The notes under the pieces were generated by a model that saw only the letters and a list, made by a program, of their open reading frames with translations, did not search any database and had not been told where the DNA came from. The translations under genes were made by a program, and so were the position numbers. Shown here piece after piece: positions 18,668-27,216 of a stretch of DNA of 64,000 nt. The stretch covers positions 98,982-162,981 of the forward strand of contig NZ_JAHEAG010000016.1 of NCBI RefSeq assembly GCF_018596315.1. Reading direction: 5' to 3'. The stretch's first letter is position 1, and the number at the start of each line of letters is the position of its first letter. The stretch is from Bradyrhizobium sp. SRL28. Its GTDB lineage: Bacteria; Pseudomonadota; Alphaproteobacteria; Rhizobiales; Xanthobacteraceae.

Positions 18668-19036
18668 ATGGCGGCCGGACACCTGATTTCGATCGTCGAT
18701 GACGACGCTGCTATGCGCGAGGCGCTGGTCGGGCTCGTTCGCTCGCTGGGCTACGAAGTGCGCGACTTTGCATCGGCCGAGGATTTTCTCGCATCGAACG
18801 ATCTTGGACAATTTTCCTGTGCCATCACCGACATCCAAATGCCCGGGATGAATGGCTTCGAACTGAAACGTGAGCTCAGCACTCGTCATGGTTCGCTGCC
18901 GGTGATCATGATTACCGCCCGCGCCGAACCCGGCATCGAGGAGAAAGCGATGTCCAGCGGGGCGACCTGCTTCCTCCACAAGCCCTTCGAGGCACAAACT
19001 TTGGTGAGCTGCCTGCAACGAGTTCTGAGTATCTAG
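18668..19036 (+). CDS. Single-domain response regulator
   Basis: A 122-residue receiver without output domain. It has the acidic cluster DDD near the N-terminus, phospho-Asp55 in CAITDIQMPG, MITAR and the conserved lysine in HKPFE. AAGGAGA precedes the ATG at 18668, so the upstream part of the longer frame is not used. It follows the FixJ-type gene by 71 bases. Stand-alone receivers of this type act as phosphate sinks or relay intermediates; here it may compete for the kinase at 15756. Confidence 0.88.
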   Translation: MAAGHLISIVDDDAAMREALVGLVRSLGYEVRDFASAEDFLASNDLGQFSCAITDIQMPGMNGFELKRELSTRHGSLPVIMITARAEPGIEEKAMSSGATCFLHKPFEAQTLVSCLQRVLSI

Positions 19037-19151
19037 GCTGTTTGGGCTGCTATTGAAGGTTCGGCTACGATTGAAGCAGATTTGAACAAGCCCTGGCGTC
19101 ATCCTTCCCATATATCCGTGGCAACGCTGATAACGCTTCGGAGATATGACG

Positions 19152-19514
19152 ATGAAGAATCCTTTACTCGGCATGACAGCCGCCGCAGTCTCTCTTGTTG
19201 CTTTGATCTCGGTCGCGCAGGCTCGCTCGACCTACGACGGATCCTGGGACCTTCTCTTCGTGACGCAGAGAGGCGCGTGCGACCCGACCTATAACTTTTC
19301 CGTCAACATCACTGATGGAATCGTCACCCATCCAAATCTGGTGAGGTTCAGAGGCTATGTGGCGCGCTCGGGTGCCGTTCGCGCATCGGTGACCGTTCAC
19401 GACAAGTACGCTTCCGGCTCAGGCCGGCTCTCGAGCAATTCCGGCGGCGGCAGGTGGACCGGCTATTCGGGAAGTGCGCGCTGTTTAGGGTACTGGACCG
19501 CTCAGCGGAACTAG
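19152..19514 (+). CDS. Small secreted protein, paralogue of 27217-27579
   Basis: A 120-residue protein with a signal peptide ending ALISVAQA followed by the mature start RSTYDGSWD. The mature part is rich in Gly, Ser and Tyr, has two cysteines (ACDPTYNF and ARCLGYW) and ends GYWTAQRN. A second gene of the same family lies at 27217-27579 on the other strand; the two share most mature residues (for example TVHDKYASGSGRL). No function is known to me. CGGAG sits 8 bases before the second ATG, so the start is 19152, not 19146. A predicted periplasmic or secreted beta-rich protein. Confidence 0.8.
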   Translation: MKNPLLGMTAAAVSLVALISVAQARSTYDGSWDLLFVTQRGACDPTYNFSVNITDGIVTHPNLVRFRGYVARSGAVRASVTVHDKYASGSGRLSSNSGGGRWTGYSGSARCLGYWTAQRN

Positions 19515-19614
19515 CGCCTTCCCACTGATGGTCGGCGACCCGGACCAGCCACGGCTGATCGCTCAACTCCCCGCGACATTCGCAGCGTCAAACAAACTCA
19601 GTTGGAGCTTCACA

Positions 19615-20214
19615 ATGAGCAAAGTTCTCGTTCTCTACTACTCCTCGTATGGACATATTGAGCAGATGGCCCAGGCAATCGCTGAAGGCGCGCGCAGCGC
19701 AGGCGCGCAGGTCGACATCAAGCGCGTTCCCGAAACAGTCCCTGAAGCGATCACCAAAAGCGCCCACTTCAAACTGGACCAGAATGCGCCCGTCGCAACG
19801 GTGGCTGAACTCACCAACTACGACGCGATCATCGTCGGGACCGGCACGCGGTTCGGACGCATGTCATCGCAAATGGCTGCCTTCCTCGATCAGGCAGGTG
19901 GGCTGTGGGCGCGCGGCGCGTTCAACGGCAAGGTCGGTGCCGCTTTTACGTCAACTGCTACTCAACACGGCGGCCAGGAAACGACCCTGTTCTCGATCAT
20001 CACCAACTTGCTGCACTTCGGTATGACCATCGTCGGGCTTCCATACAGCCACCAGGGGCAGATGACCTTGAGCGAAATCGTCGGCGGCGCCCCCTATGGA
20101 GCGACAACCATCGCCGGCGGCGATGGCTCGCGCCAACCCACGGAGATCGAATTGGCGGGCGCCCGTCACCAGGGGGAGCTTGTCGCCAAGACGGCGAACA
20201 AGCTTTTTGGATGA
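19615..20214 (+). CDS. wrbA: NAD(P)H:quinone oxidoreductase, WrbA type
   Basis: A 199-residue flavodoxin-fold protein of the WrbA family. The FMN phosphate loop is YYSSYGHIEQMA, followed by GTGTRFGRMSSQM, the family segment TSTATQHGGQETTL and the C-terminal AGGDGSRQPTEIEL. WrbA enzymes reduce quinones by two electrons and limit redox cycling in the cytoplasm. TTGGAG precedes the ATG at 19615. The gene stands alone, just upstream of an IS30 element. Confidence 0.93.
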   Translation: MSKVLVLYYSSYGHIEQMAQAIAEGARSAGAQVDIKRVPETVPEAITKSAHFKLDQNAPVATVAELTNYDAIIVGTGTRFGRMSSQMAAFLDQAGGLWARGAFNGKVGAAFTSTATQHGGQETTLFSIITNLLHFGMTIVGLPYSHQGQMTLSEIVGGAPYGATTIAGGDGSRQPTEIELAGARHQGELVAKTANKLFG

Positions 20215-20333
20215 GAACAAATGACAGGCAACTGAGATGTCGAATTTCGGCGCCCGCTACTGTCCGAAGGCCGGCGGCGTTCTCCTTCCGCGAAAAGCCT
20301 GTGCCGCGGGTCTGCGGCGAACGTCCGTTTTGC

Positions 20334-21563
20334 GCGGCGGGTTCAACCGATCGCTGCAACACATTCTGCGAACTTCTCAGCCGGCGTCTGATAGAGAAAG
20401 GTCTTTCTCGGCCGTTCATTGAGCTGCCTTGCGATGGCACTGAGCTTAACCTGGCTGTGCAAGGACAGATCGGTGCCGCGCGGAAGGTACTGGCGCAGCA
20501 ATCTGTTGGTGTTTTCGTTTGATCCGCGCTGCCAGGGAGATCGAGGATCACAAAAGTAGACCTCGACCTCGGTGGCCAATGTCAGGCGTTGATGGTCCGC
20601 GAGTTCCTTGCCTCTGTCCCAGGTCAGCGACCGGTAAAGTTCGCTGGGCAATCGCTGCGATTGCTTGATCAGTGCCGAGACAACGCTTTCGGTATCTTTG
20701 TTCGCAACCTTGACCAGCATCACGTAGCGCGAATGGCGCTCGACAAGCGTTGCGACATAACTATTCCCCGATCCACCGATCAGGTCGCCCTCCCAATGGC
20801 CTGGCACCGCACGATCTTCAACCGACGGCGGTCGCTCGCTAATGGATACGGCATTCTTGATCTGGCCGAGCCCGTTTCGTTTCATGCTGGCGTGCCTGGA
20901 CCGGCGGACCGTGCGCCTCGCCCTCAGGTGCTCAAGAAGCTCCTTTTTCAGCACGCCGCGGGCCTGAATGAACAGGCTGCGATAGATCGTCTCGTGTGAC
21001 ACCTGCTTTTCAGGTTCCCCCGGATATGTGCGCTTGAGCCAGCCGGCAATTTGCTCCGGTGACCATTGCCGCTGCAGCAAGGCTGATACTGTCCGCCTCA
21101 AGAACGGACGGCAAGCCAGCTTGCAAAGCTTCGGGCGCCGCGCCCGATCCCACCCGGCCTGATCGGACCTCGCAGCCCGATAGCGATCCGCCCCGCCATT
21201 ACGCTGGACTTCACGGCTGATGGTTGACGGAGATCGTCCCAAGTGGCGCGCGATCGACCGCAACGAGCAACGCATGCTGAGCCATCGAGAGATCTCCTCT
21301 CGTTCAGAAGGGCTGAGTGTCCGCTTGGAACGGCGGCGATCTGGAGGACGAATTCCGCCCGTTGGCGAGATTACCGAGAAGACAGAAGAGGACTCCCGGT
21401 CAAACCGGCGCCCGATCGCATTCATCGGCTCCCCAGCCTGCCAGCGATCCCAGATCTCTGACCGCTGCGCTGCCGAGTAATAGATGCGACGCCGCTGTTT
21501 CATGACTACACTCCATCTTTGGACAAGGATTAGAGTGTTGCGTTGATCAGTTGAACCCGCCGC
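20334..21563. mobile_element. IS30-family insertion sequence with terminal inverted repeats
   Basis: The transposase is enclosed by 29-base terminal inverted repeats: 20334-20362 and the complement of 21535-21563 match at 25 of 29 positions, both starting GCGGCGGGTTCAAC. The transposase stop lies inside the left repeat. The 1.23-kb size fits the family. No convincing target-site duplication is seen directly outside the repeats, so the exact ends may differ by a few bases. Confidence 0.88.
20343..21503 (-). CDS. IS30-family transposase
   Basis: A 386-residue transposase: N-terminal helix-turn-helix (SAAQRSEIWDRWQAGE), a second HTH (LRSIARHLGRSPSTISREV), and the DDE core with Asp in HWEGDLIGG, Asp in LTWDRGKELADH and Glu in GSNENTNRLLRQYLPRG. 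All catalytic motifs and the full length are kept, so the element may still be active. The start is the ATG at 21503; the longer frame reaches into the right inverted repeat. Confidence 0.95.
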   Translation of the reverse strand: MKQRRRIYYSAAQRSEIWDRWQAGEPMNAIGRRFDRESSSVFSVISPTGGIRPPDRRRSKRTLSPSEREEISRWLSMRCSLRSIARHLGRSPSTISREVQRNGGADRYRAARSDQAGWDRARRPKLCKLACRPFLRRTVSALLQRQWSPEQIAGWLKRTYPGEPEKQVSHETIYRSLFIQARGVLKKELLEHLRARRTVRRSRHASMKRNGLGQIKNAVSISERPPSVEDRAVPGHWEGDLIGGSGNSYVATLVERHSRYVMLVKVANKDTESVVSALIKQSQRLPSELYRSLTWDRGKELADHQRLTLATEVEVYFCDPRSPWQRGSNENTNRLLRQYLPRGTDLSLHSQVKLSAIARQLNERPRKTFLYQTPAEKFAECVAAIG

Positions 21564-21623
21564 CATAAGCTGCCGGTCGCGAATTCTGTTTGGGGGAGCC
21601 AGACTGCTCAGTCGTTATAGATA

Positions 21624-21699
21624 ATTCGCTCGCGATAGAGCGACGCGGAGGGCGGGTTGGCGGAGGAGCTCTCATGCTTGTACGCCTGTCGGCAGTGCC
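21624..21699 (+). repeat. 75-bp imperfect direct repeat, copy 1
   Basis: This stretch resembles 26592-26666 on the same strand; the shared core is AGCGACGCGGAGGGCGGG followed by WTGGCGGAGGA and TCATGC. It sits directly before the tyrosine recombinase gene, while copy 2 lies 5 kb away behind the LysR gene. It could be an attachment-site relic or a conserved leader of recombinase genes. Confidence 0.55.
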
Positions 21700-21714
21700 C
21701 AACGACCTTGGAAT

Positions 21715-22376
21715 ATGGGATTGCTCATCGGTCAGAAGAAACCTCTTGAACCGAAGCACGTATGGTCCATTCCCGTTCGCCTAGAAATCGCACGATCGTG
21801 GCGCGACCTAGTAATCTCTAACCTGGCCATCGACAGCAAGCTTCGCGCCTCCGACCTAGTCAAACTTCGATTAGACGACATTTGCTCAGGAGCAAAGGTG
21901 TGGCAACGAGCAACTATTGTTCAAAAGAAAACAGGTCGACCAGTTCAGTTCGAGATCATGGAGCAGTCGAGAAGCTCCGTTGAAGCCTGGTTGCCAATGC
22001 TCCGGGCCACTGGCTCCCGATATCTCTTCCCAAGTCGACTTCATGCAAGCCCCACATATCGACCCGCCAATATGCACGGCTGGTGCATCACTGGGTCGAG
22101 AGCATCGGCTTAGAGTCGGCCTCTTATGGCACGCACTCGATGCGGCGCACGAAGGCCGCCCAGATTTACCGTAAGACTAACAACTTTCGCGCAGTGCAAA
22201 TCTTCCTCGGACATACGAAGCTGGAGAGCACGGTCCGATATCTCGGGATTGACGTGGATGACGCTCTAAATATTGCCGCAGATCGAGCTCTAATCGTCGA
22301 CCACCGGCATCGCGCCGGTGGTCACTTAGCGCCAGCAGCGGACTCTCCGGCCAAGTCAAATTTTGACCTTAGCTGA
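21715..22376 (+). pseudogene. Tyrosine-type recombinase/integrase, frameshifted
   Basis: Two frames together give a complete phage-type integrase of about 200 residues. The first (21715 to about 22055) carries the catalytic Arg in SKLRASDLVKLRLDD; the second (from about 22050) carries GTHSMRRTKA (the H-x-x-R pair) and FLGHTKLESTVRYLG (second His and nucleophile Tyr). The break lies at a CCCC run near 22050: one extra C would restore HASPHISTRQYARLV. So either a recent one-base deletion or a sequence error. It lies next to the IS30 element and to repeat copy 1. Confidence 0.8.
22300..22322. terminator. Perfect 9-bp stem-loop after the integrase
   Basis: ACCACCGGC pairs with GCCGGTGGT around a 5-base loop ATCGC. 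It falls at the end of the integrase frame. There is no T-run, so it may be a factor-dependent terminator or a regulatory hairpin. A similar hairpin occurs at 37294-37313. Confidence 0.4.
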
Positions 22377-22586
22377 CTTGGTCCCGCGCCCCCGCCCGGC
22401 CGCACAGACTCCTGCTGACCGTTGTCTGTAGTCAATGTGAGCAGGACCGCGCATGTCACCCGCCCCATATGTGATTGTGATGGGCCCAAAGCCGACTTCG
22501 TGGCGGCAAGCAGGCTTGTCTCGATGTCTTCGATTGGCTGTCTTGCACTCATCGAGAGGTCGACATTAAGTCTGCGCGGGGACCTG

Positions 22587-23219
22587 TTAGGGCTTCACGA
22601 ACCGATAGGCGAAGCGATCGGTCTCGCCCTTGATCGAGGTATCGAACACCTTGATCGAGTGCGGATCGTCCTTGTTCGCGAGCATGGCGCTTTCCGCGTC
22701 CAGTACGAAGCCGACCGCCTCCACCTCCGCACGAACGGATGCAGGCTCAATCCGATGCAGCGACTGGGCGTCGCTAGTGCCCGCTCCGACGGCGGCGGCG
22801 TGGTCCACGATGACGTAGGCCCCACCGGGCTTCAGCCGCTCGTAGACGGCTCGATTGAACTGAGCCGCCGTCGCGCCCCTGGCCTGGATCAGTTCAGTGT
22901 GGAGATCGTGGTAGAACAGGTGCAGCCACAGGACGTCCGCTGGTTGCGTGGCCTCCGGCATCGCCACGAGGTCCGCCGAGACGGCTTCGACGTTCTCCCG
23001 GCCCGGCTCCTTCGCAAGCGTCCGCATGCGGCCGACCGGGTCGTTCTTGAAATGGGCGACTTCGGCCGGCACGAAGCTGTAGACCCGTCCTTCGGGTCCC
23101 ACGACGTCGGAGAAGAGACGGGTCCAATCGCCGTCGCCTGGGTAAACGTCGATGACGGTGGCGCCGGCATCCACGCGTGCGAACCGGATCAACTCGGATA
23201 GCTTGGATTGGTCGTACAT
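22587..23219 (-). CDS. Class I SAM-dependent methyltransferase
   Basis: A 210-residue protein with a Rossmann methyltransferase fold. Motif I appears as VIDVYPGDGDWTRLF, a variant in which the usual GxGxG is YPGDG, followed by an acidic residue after GRVYSF; VIVDHAA matches the post-motif region after RLKPGG. It resembles the small putative methyltransferases grouped as COG4798. GGAG six bases before ATG 23219 decides the start. It is the last gene of a minus-strand run with a nitroreductase, an NTF2-like protein and an SDR. The substrate is unknown. Confidence 0.75.
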   Translation of the reverse strand: MYDQSKLSELIRFARVDAGATVIDVYPGDGDWTRLFSDVVGPEGRVYSFVPAEVAHFKNDPVGRMRTLAKEPGRENVEAVSADLVAMPEATQPADVLWLHLFYHDLHTELIQARGATAAQFNRAVYERLKPGGAYVIVDHAAAVGAGTSDAQSLHRIEPASVRAEVEAVGFVLDAESAMLANKDDPHSIKVFDTSIKGETDRFAYRFVKP

Positions 23220-23319
23220 TGGGATCTCCATTACGTTTGGGGATTCGACGAGCGTGCGGAACGGCGATCCACGGCTCATTCACCGTCGACCCCGAAAAGC
23301 TCCCGCTAGACGGGTGGGC

Positions 23320-23913
23320 CTAGGCCCAGCGACCGGCCTCCTCAAAACTAAGGCGAGGGTTGCGTGGAAACAGGGAAGCCGGATCGCCGTAGCCAATGCT
23401 GCAGATAAAGTTCGACCGGATCCGCGTGCCGGCAAAAAAGACCTTATCCACGCCAGCGTTGTCGAAGCCCGACATGGGGCCGCAGTCCAGTCCCAACGCG
23501 CGTGCAGCGATGATCAGGTAAGCACCCTGCAGCGTTCCGTTTCGCATTGCCGTCGCCTCGCCCACGCCTGGCGCCGCGAAATACTTCTGCATGACCTCGG
23601 CATTATGAGGCAGAAGCTTTGGTAGCTCGCCGGCGAAATCCAAACCGTGGGCGATGATGACCGTGACGGGAGCCTTCAGAATTTTGGGCTTGTTCGGCTC
23701 CGCGGCAAGCCCGGCGAGCGTTGCCTTTCCGTCGGCGCTACGCATCCAGACAAACCTGGCGGGACTGCTGTTCGCGGATGTCGGTCCCCATTTCATGAGA
23801 TCATAGACTTCGCGTACCAGAGTGTCCTCAACAGGACGATCAGCCCAACCGTTCGGGGTGCGAGCGGAGCGAAAAATCTGGTCAAGCGACTGACCGTTTA
23901 AAGCGGAAGTCAT
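23320..23913 (-). CDS. Nitroreductase family protein (RutE/HadB-like)
   Basis: A 197-residue FMN-dependent oxidoreductase. Features typical of the RutE subgroup are seen: RSARTPNGWADRPV near the N-terminus, DLMKWGPTSANSSPARFVW, the segment EATAMRNGTLQGAYLIIAARALG and GLDCGPMSGF. RutE reduces malonic semialdehyde in pyrimidine breakdown, but no rut genes are nearby, so a general aldehyde/nitro-compound reductase is equally likely. It is transcribed after the SDR and NTF2-like genes. Confidence 0.85.
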   Translation of the reverse strand: MTSALNGQSLDQIFRSARTPNGWADRPVEDTLVREVYDLMKWGPTSANSSPARFVWMRSADGKATLAGLAAEPNKPKILKAPVTVIIAHGLDFAGELPKLLPHNAEVMQKYFAAPGVGEATAMRNGTLQGAYLIIAARALGLDCGPMSGFDNAGVDKVFFAGTRIRSNFICSIGYGDPASLFPRNPRLSFEEAGRWA

Positions 23914-23971
23914 GGATAGAGCCCATTTAGATTAGAGGATGTCAGGCAGCATAAATCACCGTCGAACTCGA

Positions 23972-24381
23972 CTACGTCTTTGCGTCGGTCTGCGAGGCCC
24001 GCGCCAGTGCTCGCGTGTCGATGTATTCCTGGATGCGGGCGACTTTGCCGTCTCGAACGGTTATGTCGAAGACCCACTCGTCCTTGAACGGCCTATTCGT
24101 GGCTTTGATTTTTCCCGTTGCGACGCCGACGACCATAACCCGGTCTCCCTGCGCCACGAATTCTGGGGGCCTCGGGTACTGCGTTTCCACCTCTTCGGAC
24201 GCCTTCTTGAGCACAGCCGCCAACTCCGCGTGCCCGCAGTGCGTGCCTGCCAGCGGCCAGCCTTCGCCCGGAATGATCCACTCGATGTCTTCAGCAGCCA
24301 ACGCCAGCAGATCGCGCGCGTTGCCGCTGCCCATGGCTGCAAAGAAATTCTTCACAAGCGGATATTCTCTTCGGTGCTCAT
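23972..24381 (-). pseudogene. NTF2/SnoaL-like protein, N-terminal frameshift
   Basis: The frame from about 24355 encodes a complete SnoaL-like domain (FFAAMGSGNARDLLALAAED, IEWIIPGEGWPLAGTH, GDRVMVVGVATGKIKATN, RIQEYIDTRALA). The natural start appears to be ATG 24381 (MSTEENIR), but after CGC the frame reads TTG TGA; one extra C would join it to LVKNFFAAMG. If the sequence is right, translation could still start at GTG 24355 and give 127 residues, leaving most of the fold. Such proteins are small hydrolase, isomerase or binding folds. It lies 30 bases after the SDR stop. Confidence 0.65.
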
Positions 24382-24411
24382 CGTATCTCTCCGTTTTGGC
24401 TCTGAGTGAAT

Positions 24412-25146
24412 TCAGATGGCCGAGAAGCCGCCGTCGACGGACAACTCCACCCCATTCACGAAGCTCGAATCGTCTGAAGCAAGAAACAGCGCGGCTGCCG
24501 CAATTTCCTCGGGACGACCCATCTTTCCCCGCGGGATCAGGGATTCGAACATCTGCTTCGCTTCGTCGCTGAGAACCTGGTCCTGCATCGGTGTGGCGAT
24601 CGGCCCTGGGTGCAGCACGTTCACCCGGATATTCCTGCCCTTGAGTTCGTTGAGCCACCCGCGTGCGAATGCGTGCAACGCCGCCTTGCTCGCCGCATAC
24701 ACGCTGTAACCAGGAAAACCTTTCAACGAAGCAACTGACCCAGTCATGAAGATGGATCCGCCATCGTTGAACAGCGGCAACGCCTTCTGGACCGTAAACA
24801 GCGTGCCGCGCGTATTCAGGCCGAAGGTCGCGTCGAAATGCTGCTCGGTAATCTCGCCCAGTGGGACGGCTTCGCCCGTGCCAGCGCTCGCATACAGGAT
24901 GTCGATCCTGCCCTTTTCCCGCTTGACCGTGTCGAACAGACGGTCGAGGTCGTCGAGATTGGCCGCGTCGCCGCGCACGCCGGTCACGTTCCGGCCGATC
25001 AGCTTGACGGCCTCGTCCAGCGCCTCCTGTCTCCGGCCCGTGATGAAAACATAGGCGCCTTCCTCAACGAACCGCTGGGCGCTCGCCAGCGCCATGCCGC
25101 TCGATCCACCCGTGATGACTGCAACCTTACCTTCAGGCTTTCCCAT
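24412..25146 (-). CDS. Short-chain dehydrogenase/reductase (SDR)
   Basis: A 244-residue Rossmann enzyme: cofactor loop TGGSSGMALA (Met replaces the usual Ile and Ala the last Gly of TGxxxGxG), GRR after the second strand (suggesting NADP preference), SVASLKGFPGYSVYAASKAA with the catalytic Ser, Tyr and Lys, and the C-terminal NGVELSVDGGFSAI. GGAAGGGAAG precedes the ATG at 25146, and the longer frame is discarded. It heads a minus-strand group divergent from a LysR gene, the classic arrangement for a LysR-controlled oxidoreductase. Confidence 0.88.
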   Translation of the reverse strand: MGKPEGKVAVITGGSSGMALASAQRFVEEGAYVFITGRRQEALDEAVKLIGRNVTGVRGDAANLDDLDRLFDTVKREKGRIDILYASAGTGEAVPLGEITEQHFDATFGLNTRGTLFTVQKALPLFNDGGSIFMTGSVASLKGFPGYSVYAASKAALHAFARGWLNELKGRNIRVNVLHPGPIATPMQDQVLSDEAKQMFESLIPRGKMGRPEEIAAAALFLASDDSSFVNGVELSVDGGFSAI

Positions 25147-25425
25147 GACTGCTTCCCTTCCAGGCTTCCGCCTCTGATCGTTTGGGGACGCCCCCGAGAA
25201 CCTCGACATAGGTCCGCCGGGGTCAGGCGTTGAGTGCGGAAAAGCGCACATCTGTGGTGCGAAAACGATCCGGGTCGATAATTGACGCCGGCCGCGATTA
25301 TCGGAGGTTGCCGGTCCGAATTGGGCCGCGCTCATCGCTGGAAGCTATGATTTCAGCCAACACCGCTATACGATCCGTTAGATACGGGCTTTTGGAACGC
25401 GCACCGTGTGGTGCTGGATTGCACC

Positions 25426-26322
25426 ATGATCGACTGGGATGACATTCGCTACTTTCTCGCCGTCGCGCGCGGCGGCTCGGTGCGGGCTGCCGCCAAAAAT
25501 CTTGGAGTGAACCACGCGACCGTGCTGCGACGCATCGCCCAGCTTGAGGAACGCCTCGGGGCGCTCATGTTCGAAAAGCTGCCTGCGGGCTACCGCCTGA
25601 CGGCTGCGGGCGAGGAGGTCCTCGAACTCGCAAAGCAGATGGAAGCGTCGTCGCTCAAACTGGAGACGCGCGTCTTGGGTCGGGACCAGAGCGTGCGCGG
25701 GCTCCTACGGGTGACGCTGGCGCCACCCCTCGCGACACACCTGCTCATGCCGGACCTCGCCGATTTCGCGGGTCTGCATCCGGACATCGAGATGGAAATC
25801 TTGTCGTCCGGCGAGCTGGCAAATCTGACCAACCGAGAGGCCGACGTCGCGATCCGCGTCGTTTACGACCGCAAGACCCTGCCGCTAAATCTTCACGGCC
25901 TGAAAGGACCGGAGGTGTTCGGCGGCGTCTACATGTCTCGCGATCGACTGGCCGCATGGCGTGCGGGCGCGCCTGATCCTGTCCGGTGGATCGTCATAAG
26001 CATTCATGGAATTCCGGATTGGGCCACCGAAGGTGAGGTTCGCGCCACGGGGGTTCCGTTCAGGACCACGGACGCCGAGACGCAGTTGGTTGCTGTACGG
26101 CAAGGTCTCGGGATCACGACACTGCCGTGCTTCATCGGAGATACGGACCCTGTGCTGGTGAGGGTGCCCGGCACCAATCTGCACATGTACGGAACGCTCT
26201 GGCTTCTCACCCAGGGGGAGACACGCAAGACGAAGCGCGTGCGGCTCTTCACGGAGTTCGCATCCCGCAGACTCGCCGCATACGCTCCGCTTTTCGCGGG
26301 GCAGTCTGTATCGCGCGACTGA
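25426..26322 (+). CDS. LysR-family transcriptional regulator
   Basis: A 298-residue LysR regulator: N-terminal winged helix (MIDWDDIRYFLAVARGGSVR, then AAAKNLGVNHATVLRRIAQL) and a periplasmic-binding-protein-like effector domain. The start MIDWDD is supported by family alignment; six more residues are possible from 25408. It is divergent from the SDR with 279 bases between, so it probably controls the SDR-NTF2-nitroreductase-methyltransferase group. The inducer is unknown. Confidence 0.9.
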   Translation: MIDWDDIRYFLAVARGGSVRAAAKNLGVNHATVLRRIAQLEERLGALMFEKLPAGYRLTAAGEEVLELAKQMEASSLKLETRVLGRDQSVRGLLRVTLAPPLATHLLMPDLADFAGLHPDIEMEILSSGELANLTNREADVAIRVVYDRKTLPLNLHGLKGPEVFGGVYMSRDRLAAWRAGAPDPVRWIVISIHGIPDWATEGEVRATGVPFRTTDAETQLVAVRQGLGITTLPCFIGDTDPVLVRVPGTNLHMYGTLWLLTQGETRKTKRVRLFTEFASRRLAAYAPLFAGQSVSRD

Positions 26323-26827
26323 TCTGCAGCAGGTCGCCATCGACGCTTGCAATCGGCAAGTGCCTGCGAGCGCACACCCCGCAGCGTACGCATTGAAATT
26401 TCCGGAGTCACAGCACCGTGCCGGCCTCTCAAAGACTCAGGGACATCACGATCGGAGCAAGTCTCGGGAGGTGTTTGTTGCCTCATTGGCACTTAGCCGC
26501 CGGCCGGCGTTCGGCCTATGTCCGCCTTGCGCCACAAGCGGCCGATCAGAAATGGCCGCTTGGGCGAGAACAAAGGTCGAGTTTTGACGCGATTCGGCTC
26601 GCTATAAAGCGACGCGGAGGGCGGGATGGCGGAGGACTGTCATGCCCACGCCGCCGTCGGCGTCCCGGGACTGCCGCGGAAGTTCGGCGGCCCCGACTTT
26701 GCAAGGGGAAGCGTTTCAATTCGGAGATAATTTCATCAATGATCGAATCGCTGATTTACGGCAGTTCGAGGCGGGCGACCCGCCTCGAACGTGTCAGTGA
26801 CTGGCAGCCTTTGCAGGGAGAACACGT
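26323..26827. other. Gene-free region with hairpin and repeat copy 2
   Basis: About 500 bases without a convincing gene. A 9-bp hairpin (CAAGCGGCC 26535-26543 with GGCCGCTTG 26554-26562, 10-base loop) is followed by the second copy of the 75-bp repeat. This looks like a remnant of mobile DNA upstream of a small conserved gene. Confidence 0.5.
26592..26666 (+). repeat. 75-bp imperfect direct repeat, copy 2
   Basis: Same orientation and core as copy 1 at 21624-21699 (AGCGACGCGGAGGGCGGG then ATGGCGGAGGA, TCATGC). The pair encloses the recombinase pseudogene and the LysR/SDR group. Confidence 0.55.
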
Positions 26828-27130
26828 ATGACGAATTCCGAGGATAATCCGCCTCCCGCTGTCGGGGCCTATTGGATCAAGGAGGAAGATTATCCAGCGC
26901 TGGTGCAACTTCTCGACGATGGCGACAAGATGCCACCGAGCTGGAAAGAATGGCTGAAGATGGCCGAGGAAATGGAGCAAGGGCTCAAGGCCTATGGACA
27001 CGTCGTGCTGCGTGTTTACATCGACCCCGCGACATTCCCAGACTGGTGCGCCGCCCATCGTACGATCCCGGGCAGCGCCGGACGCAGAAAGTTCGTCGCG
27101 GCTGCGGTAACCGAGAGATATGGCCGATAA
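26828..27130 (+). CDS. Conserved hypothetical protein (100 aa)
   Basis: A soluble 100-residue protein rich in charged and aromatic residues (AYWIKEEDYPALVQLLDDG, MPPSWKEWLKMAEEME), without signal peptide or metal motif. The ATG is preceded by CAGGGAGAACACGT, a good ribosome site. I do not recognise a characterised family. The frame uses ordinary codons for this genome, so it is probably a real gene. Confidence 0.7.
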   Translation: MTNSEDNPPPAVGAYWIKEEDYPALVQLLDDGDKMPPSWKEWLKMAEEMEQGLKAYGHVVLRVYIDPATFPDWCAAHRTIPGSAGRRKFVAAAVTERYGR

Positions 27131-27216
27131 GCCTGACCGGCATCGTCTGGGCGGGACGCCAGCCCAGCCTCGAACAGCACGTTCGGCCCGGCCTGCCCTT
27201 GAGGCTTGAATGCGTG

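Noticed and set aside
20237..20422. Short plus-strand frame running into the IS30 element
   Set aside because: Its first 33 codons are before the element and the rest inside the inverted repeat and transposase; no recognisable protein, so not called as an interrupted gene.
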